From positions 32,242,987-32,306,986 of the forward strand of contig CP136063.1 of NCBI GenBank assembly GCA_032622095.1: a stretch of 64,000 bases of DNA, written 5' to 3'. Positions 58,291 through 64,000 of this stretch are shown here, one piece after another. This DNA is from Siphonodentalium dalli (taxonomy: Eukaryota; Mollusca; Scaphopoda; Gadilida; Siphonodentaliidae). The translations under genes and the position numbers were made by a program. Every line of letters begins with the position of its first letter. Position 1 is the first letter of the stretch. The notes beneath the pieces are model-generated. The model made no database searches. It was not told the DNA's origin and was given only the letters and a program-made list of their open reading frames with translations.

Positions 58291-59027
58291 CTTCTAGTTG
58301 TGTTCGTCTTCCTGTCGTCTGCTCGGGTTAGGGTCTTCTTGCGTCCTCAAAAGTTGGGCGTGTCTGCTTGTCATCTGCGTGGTTGAGTTCCAGTTGAGTT
58401 CGTCGGCATGTCGCCTGCGTGGTCGCTATCGGATGGTGTTCGTCATCCTGTCGTCTGCTCTTCTTCTCCGTCGGCGCATCAGTGAGGTGTTGATAGAAAT
58501 ACAAGATTGTAATGTTTACCTTGCATTCCTATCCATGGCTGCTCGTCAAGGCTCCTAGCCTCCTTCTGCGTGTCCGAGAGTTATTGGTAGCCGCTGGGAA
58601 GTTGGTTAGAACTGAGTATCTGGTGTCGGTTTTCTTCTTACTAAATACACAGAGGGTATTATGACAGCCCAGTGCATATTTCACGGCGAATCAATTATAG
58701 GCGTACCTAGGGTAATCGGGCTATCGTCATTCTTCTGTATTTCATGTTGTTCTGTATCGTGGCGGTCCGCTACGTTAGGTTTCAATGGGTATCTTTTTGG
58801 ATATACCTAGGATAGCTTATCCGTAAATTGTGCTTTGCACTTCTAAATCTTCATGCTGCATTAGCTTTCTACTTCATGTGGTCCAAACTGTTGTTTGCGT
58901 GTCGAACATCGTGCCTTCGTATAGTTAACAGGGGCGCGTCGATATGTATGGTGAATCGAACGGCCCCTATATATGAACTAAAGCTTGTCTGCTTTCTTGG
59001 GTGAAAGTTATGTCCCTGGGGTTGTCT
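58291..59027. other. Intergenic, TGTCGTCTGC-rich then nothing recognised
   Basis: At 58300-58480 CTGTCGTCTGC-like motifs recur four to five times (TGTCGTCTGC, TGTCATCTGC, TGTCGCCTGC). The open frames over this stretch are low-complexity. Confidence 0.35.
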
Positions 59028-59258
59028 TGGTACACACTACACTTACTGCCACTTTTGAACTTCTAAACTTGGTTTTAAGTGCACACTTAGGAAAAATGTT
59101 CCTACACTTTATATATGCAACACTTATTTTACACTGATAACACACTTTGGAAATGTAAGGGAGGGCATTGTTGGAAGGTTTGCAAGGTTGAACGCATTTC
59201 AAAACGTTCAATGACCTTCTCTTTTGAAAGTCTATATTTGGTCATTAACACCTCCATA

Positions 59259-59440
59259 TTAACCCTATCAGTGCCAAGTCCAACTTTTGTATCAAACGAT
59301 ATTTCCTTGATCATTTTTCAAATGTATTGATTATAATAATGTGATACATTGATGGAAAGAGCTCTAAGGGCTCTTTCCATCAATATATCACATTATTAAG
59401 TTCAAGCAAATGTGGGTTGATACAAATATCGGACTTGATA
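59259..59440. mobile_element. piggyBac-type hairpin MITE, diverged
   Basis: Starts TTAACCCTATCAGTGCCAAG (59259). The right end contains GTTGATACAAATATCGGACTTGAT, inverted against CAAGTCC...TTTGTATCAA on the left. Internal near-perfect hairpin AATAATGTGATACATTGATGGAAAGAGC / complement at 59335-59396. Confidence 0.6.
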
Positions 59441-60507
59441 TGTGATTACATCACTACATGGAATGCATAGGTTCATTGGTTTTAGGTTCAATTGGTGCAC
59501 TTTGAAATTATATGATGGATACACCATCACCATGCGGCGGAGCCACTTTAGTCGCGTCACTGCCTCGAAATGTTATAGGAGGGCCACGCTGTTTCAAATT
59601 ACAGGATGACCACCCTCCAATAAATCCATAGCACGTCCCTGTATCGGTAATATAATGGACACCCCAAGCTGACCAAACGGGACCAATATAGTCACGCCCC
59701 TGCCTCGTGGTTCGCAGTCGGTACAAGTATCGGAATAGGAATTGCGGTAAATTCGGCTTGAATCTGATAGCGGATCTCACTGCCAGAGCCGCCGGCAATC
59801 GGGGTTGCATGAATCATTTGCATCATGTTAAGAGTCATGTGTCGGTCCGCTTGAACCGGAATTTAATCATTAATCGCGCCGCGTGTATAACTGGTGGGGA
59901 GTTTCTCGTTTCTCGTGGGGGCTGACATTATCAATGGGTGTTTTATTAGTTTTATTTATAGAATTGGAATTTTTTGTTAAAAGTCAAACTGCGAGCTGGA
60001 GACCGAGTCCCGTAAAAGGTGTAGCTGGGGAAATTCAATTTCGTTTATTGTCGTTAATTAACGTTGATTAATTTTTTATTAACGTTGATTTTGTTTTGTG
60101 ATAAACTATATGTCAATTACAAATAAAAGAAATTTCTGCAGCCCACTGGGGGTTGTGGTCGGAGACGGTCGAGTCGGCCGACGGTTCTTTAATTAGGTGC
60201 TGGTTGTTATTGATATTTTAACGGAATTCTGAGTTGGTCGTTCGCAAAACCAATATATTTTTATTCTACAATTACATTCTTGGGTTTATAATATATTATC
60301 TTGAGCGCGTTACCATTTCTGACATTGGTTTTCTTGTATGTGTCATGTGGCGATATAAGCTCTTATACACCGTCGCTAACCTCTCTCGGCAAGCGACGCT
60401 CTACTGTTACCAGAATTTACAAGATTCTTGTAAATTTAAGAAAATACGTTTTCAATGACGAAAAGACAGACTTTATTGTTTTAAGAATGTGCATAATGCC
60501 TGGATAT
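59441..60507. other. Intergenic, nothing recognised
   Basis: GC content rises at 59520-59830, with a diverged repeat pair AGTCGCGTCACTGCCTCG / AGTCACGCCCCTGCCTCG (59549 and 59689). Frames here lack recognisable protein character. Confidence 0.35.
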
Positions 60508-60622
60508 GTACTCCAGTTAACCTAAATAGGTACTCCAGAGCACCTATATATGGGTAATCTAGACTACCAACAATTAGGTACTCGCCCTGGGACAAAGCTC
60601 ATTACCTACGTAGGTACTCCAT
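60508..60622. repeat. TAGGTACTCC short repeats
   Basis: TAGGTACTCC or TAGGTACTCG at about 60528, 60575 and 60611, with ACTCCAGTTAACC before them. Confidence 0.5.
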
Positions 60623-62324
60623 ACAACATATTGTTTTAATAGTTTATATCCTTTACACATAACCTACTGGCTGGGCGGTTACGAACTGTCATACTAACGA
60701 CATGTGTTTCATCCTTAAAACAATTTGACTTGTGTGTATGAACCGTGCCATTGAATTGATGATCAGATTTAAGTGTCAGATCTTCACCTCTCTCCAATAC
60801 AATTATAAAACTAGAATGCACTCAGAGAGATGCCAACGTGTGCAAAAATGTAATAAAATAAAAAATAATTTCACTGTATTTTACTTAATTTATTTAATTT
60901 AATTTAATGTTAGCAAAAAAGACAATTACCATTTCTCATTTCATCACAGATAAAAGGCAAATTGCTATATTAATCATTTAAGTAATTAAAACCAATTCCA
61001 TGTTGCCGAAAGGGTGAGACTTTTAAGGCACGTGAGGCCTTAGTTGTCGAAAATTTTCATATATATACAGTTTCGTTCATATATACCATGACCATCGCGT
61101 AAACAGCATGTTATCATAAAGACCTACTATGTTTTACCTAAGCAATAGCCTGATTGTGTTACAGAAGACAGCACACTGCTACTGGCTAATCACACACAAA
61201 TGGCATAAACGCTCTTTATTAGTTCCATATCAGGAATTCACCCCAAAGAACGCTCTTTATGTTTACCATCATAATATAAACAAACACCAGAAAAGTAAGT
61301 TTTTATGTTTTTGTTTACATAACAATGGTCAACCAGATGACAATAACATACTGTTTATGCGATATTTCTTATTTTTATACGGACAAAGTCTGTCTACATT
61401 TTTATGTTCTTTCTGTTTGTGGCGGTTTTTGACGGTTGGAATTATTTTCACAGGATACCCACCGCCAAGGCCAACCGTACCTTTAATATCGATTACATTT
61501 TTTTCAGCGGCATATTTTGATTTTCATTTTCCGATAGTCAAAGTTGACCAAAGGAGCAATTATAAGAAATAATTAATACCATTTGTGTAAATATTGATAG
61601 CAGCCAATATGCAACAATAAATATCAATAGTTAATCAATAATTAATCAATAACGATCATTTTATGTAATTATAAACTCTTCAAACGGTGTTTGTGTCAAC
61701 AAATGCGTTTTGTTTTGTGTTACGTCATTCGTCGTATTTGACCCGGAACTCGGCTGAAGGTTATGCTATTCAGCCTATTGCGTCGAATTACGAAATCGCG
61801 TTTTGAATGTCTCTCTTTTCCCGCACGATAAAAAGAGGTCTTCGCACGTACCAAAAATGATAAAACTTCCCAATTATAACTAAAAATACCCAAATGAAGG
61901 AGTCTATGTAGGTCCCGAATGAGTCTATAGACTCTTTGATGTAGAGTTCTGATGGAGAAAATGTAGGTCGATATATTTTTGTCATAACTCTGACGTATTT
62001 TGACCTGGGAGAAAAAATCGAAATCGAGGCTCACTACGAGCATGCCAGTTTTAAATATAGAAACAGGGAATTCCGACAAATGGCGATATCGGCGACAAAC
62101 AAATAATCGAAAACAACACATAAAATAAACATAGCAAAAACGCGGCACAGTAAAAATGTCGGAACGCCACGAGATTTTACGTCGTTTTTGGTGACGTCAT
62201 GGAGTGAAACGGAGTAGAGTGACACCAACGTACGAATCTGTCTTATCGCCATACTGTTGCGCGAGCGCACGTAATTATACAACATCAAAATGAACATGCA
62301 ATTTTTTTTACCAGAAAATATTAA
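60623..62324. other. Intergenic, nothing supported
   Basis: The longest frame (61129-61572, plus) is Phe/Tyr/His-rich and hydrophobic without family resemblance. The motif ACGCTCTTTAT occurs at 61208 and again at 61250. I do not support a gene. Confidence 0.4.
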
Positions 62325-62672
62325 TATGAGTGTCATACCGCGGTTAACCGGTATCAATTGTATGAGTATTATACTTCAGTAATCGGGTATCAATAATATC
62401 ACTATTATAATACAAGTATTATACGGCGGTAAACCGGTATCAATCCCATGAGATATCAACCGAGTTAATGCAATATAAAATATATTAGTATTATACCGTG
62501 ATAATCCGTTATCAATGACACGAATATTATACAGCGGTGATCCGGTATCAATGATATGCGTATTATACCGCGGTATCAATAATTTGGGTATCATATCCAG
62601 ATAACCGGCATCATTGATTTGAGTGTTATAATGAGTATTACACCGCGGTAAACCGATATCAATTATATACAA
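62325..62672. repeat. Degenerate 43-bp minisatellite with ACCGCGGTAAACCGGTATCAAT core
   Basis: About eight units of GAGTATTATACCGCGGTAAA + CCGGTATCAAT. The core contains two palindromes (CCGCGG, ACCGGT). On the minus strand this yields a frame with IDTGLPRYNT-like repeats, which is a by-product of the unit. Confidence 0.85.
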
Positions 62673-63318
62673 TGTATTTCTGTTTCTTATGTGCATCACA
62701 CGTGTGACAAATTGTCCTTTAATGATGTTTTGGTACAAAGTGTCGACCCTTCCTTTTCGATAGCTAAACTATGATTTCTAACATGTAGTTGGGTGAACAT
62801 TGATCTTGCAGCTGGCGATCGAACGTGTCTGAGGTACGGTTCTATTATCGAAATTGTCTTCGAAAGTTCTTCACAATACATTAGCACAAACTGGTCTGTC
62901 GTGATCGAAAATGTATTGTTTTAAAGACATATTATGCACTTGTTCGGGTAAATGAAACTGGTAAGTTATTATTGAGGCAAAATCACTTTAAATTATTAGT
63001 TTGTCTGTCACTGGTATTGTTGTGGTCTAATGTGATAAATTGATACCGCTTTTGACTGACTGTGCGTCCCAAGTTGATTGATTAGACACGAGGGATTCCC
63101 TGAATGAATCATGCATCATAGTTCTTGGTTTTACTTCACGCAGTTTATTTAAATGTTTAGATAACCATAACGCCCCACAACAATCAGACAGTCATCAGCA
63201 GTTATCAACTGGACCCAAACTGAGGTCGACCATGGATTGACAAATGGTGGTGCACATCAATAAGCCAGATCCCTTTTCACGTCCAGTTGTTATTACGTGG
63301 GCTGCGCTGGGTGCAACA
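62673..63318. other. Intergenic, nothing recognised
   Basis: No gene, hairpin or repeat that I can define. Confidence 0.35.
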
Positions 63319-63847
63319 TTAAAGATGGAATATCTCTTTAAATAACAAATTTTAAATAGTTGCTTAGGTATACAATAATAACTATGAACTGAAGACCCCT
63401 GTCCGGAAAAGCTTCTATCAATTAATATTGATTTTATTTCGAATATTTAATCGGGACAGTTTATGGGTCTATTTTTAGAACAGACCATTCGGATTATACC
63501 ATATTGCGATATAGACCAGTAGGCCATTCCTATGGATACATACCGAATGTCAAATGTCCCAGATTGATTGGTTGTATTGTTTAATTCCATAGTTATAAGC
63601 GATAATGAGTATAATTAACGTTTATTTGTGACAAAATTGTACAATAAAATTTCTGGTCTCTGTTAACAGTAACCACTATTGTTAGTTAGCTAAACAACTA
63701 CACCTTTTTAGACTAGAAAATATTCGAAATAAAATTAATATTAATCGATAGAAGCATTTCTGGACAGGAGTCTTCGATTCAGATATAATATTTTATACCC
63801 CGGTAACTATATAATACATGTTTACAAAGAGATAATCCACCTTTAAA
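63319..63847. mobile_element. Fold-back element, 530 bp, second copy
   Basis: About 85-90% identical to 57357-57888 and in the same orientation, ending AAAGAGATAATCCACCTTTAA. Flanks differ, so it is an independent insertion. Confidence 0.8.
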
Positions 63848-63873
63848 TACACTGCACCAATGCTGCTCTTTTA

Positions 63874-63990
63874 TATGCAATTGTTCTTTAACAATTTTGT
63901 TATAATTTTTTTCTTGCATTCTTTAACAATTGTTATAACTTTTTCTAACATTATATAACATGTTTTCCTATATTCTTTAACATTTTTATC
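63874..63990. repeat. TTCTTTAACAATT-rich end of window
   Basis: TTCTTTAACA(A/T)TT recurs at 63884, 63920 and 63972 with TTGTTATAA(C/T)TTTTT between. Low complexity. Confidence 0.55.
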
Positions 63991-64000
63991 ATTTTATATA

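Noticed and set aside
61129-61572. 147-codon plus-strand frame
   Set aside because: Aromatic/hydrophobic, no family resemblance, no splice or start support. Expected by chance in AT-rich DNA.
62376-62738. 120-codon frame with IDTGLPRYNT repeats
   Set aside because: Translation of the 43-bp minisatellite.

Overview
Organism: this is animal nuclear DNA, AT-rich, intron-containing and heavily loaded with transposable elements. There is no bacterial gene architecture. The evidence is small exons with consensus GT/AG borders, AATAAA signals, a 5'-truncated L1/Tx1-type LINE with a poly(A) tail, hAT- and piggyBac-type MITEs, a Crypton-like tyrosine recombinase and a KDZ/Zisupton-like SWIM zinc-finger gene. 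Together these point to a marine invertebrate metazoan; I cannot name the species. Layout: the window is dominated by two large tandem duplications that meet at a 100-N assembly gap (36063-36162). Bases 1-17436 are repeated almost base for base at 18629-36062 (period about 18.63 kb). Bases 36163-42878 are repeated at 45035-51760 (period about 8.88 kb). Only 51761-64000 and the spacers 17437-18628 and 42879-45034 are single in the window. Identity within each pair is so high (a handful of SNPs plus homopolymer-length changes) that a very recent duplication and an assembly artefact both remain possible. The 18.6-kb unit holds, in order: a hAT-type MITE; a piggyBac-type hairpin MITE; exons of at least one plus-strand gene ending near 3.95 kb; an SGNH-hydrolase-like fragment split by a poly-C run; a block of about 1.1-1.6 kb present twice on either side of a minus-strand LINE, each block carrying the same 116-residue minus-strand ORF; a possible first exon at 9750; a 2-kb repeat element built round AACGCGGTC motifs; an exon-like frame at 12488; a BED-like zinc-finger exon; and a frameshifted KDZ/Zisupton-like SWIM zinc-finger gene at 15.2-16.4 kb. 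The 8.9-kb unit holds tandem and dispersed repeats, a 1-kb repeat (the left arm of a long inverted repeat), a 2.3-kb satellite that folds back on itself, and a Crypton-type tyrosine recombinase gene. Copy A of that gene is cut by the duplication breakpoint just before the HxxR/H/Y catalytic half. Copy B runs to its end (50734-52280) with all catalytic residues but three frameshifts. An inverted copy of the 1-kb repeat lies at 53154-54165. The stretch 47238-54165 can therefore be read as one element of about 6.9 kb with 1-kb inverted ends, an internal fold-back satellite and a tyrosine recombinase, which is unusual because classical Cryptons lack inverted terminal repeats. This is the best candidate here for something undescribed. 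The remaining right part (54.2-64 kb) holds a probable LTR, minisatellites, two copies of a 530-bp fold-back element, another hairpin MITE and no gene I can support. How the genes relate: there is no pathway or operon here. The coding sequences are mostly remnants of mobile elements, plus a few unidentified host-like exons.
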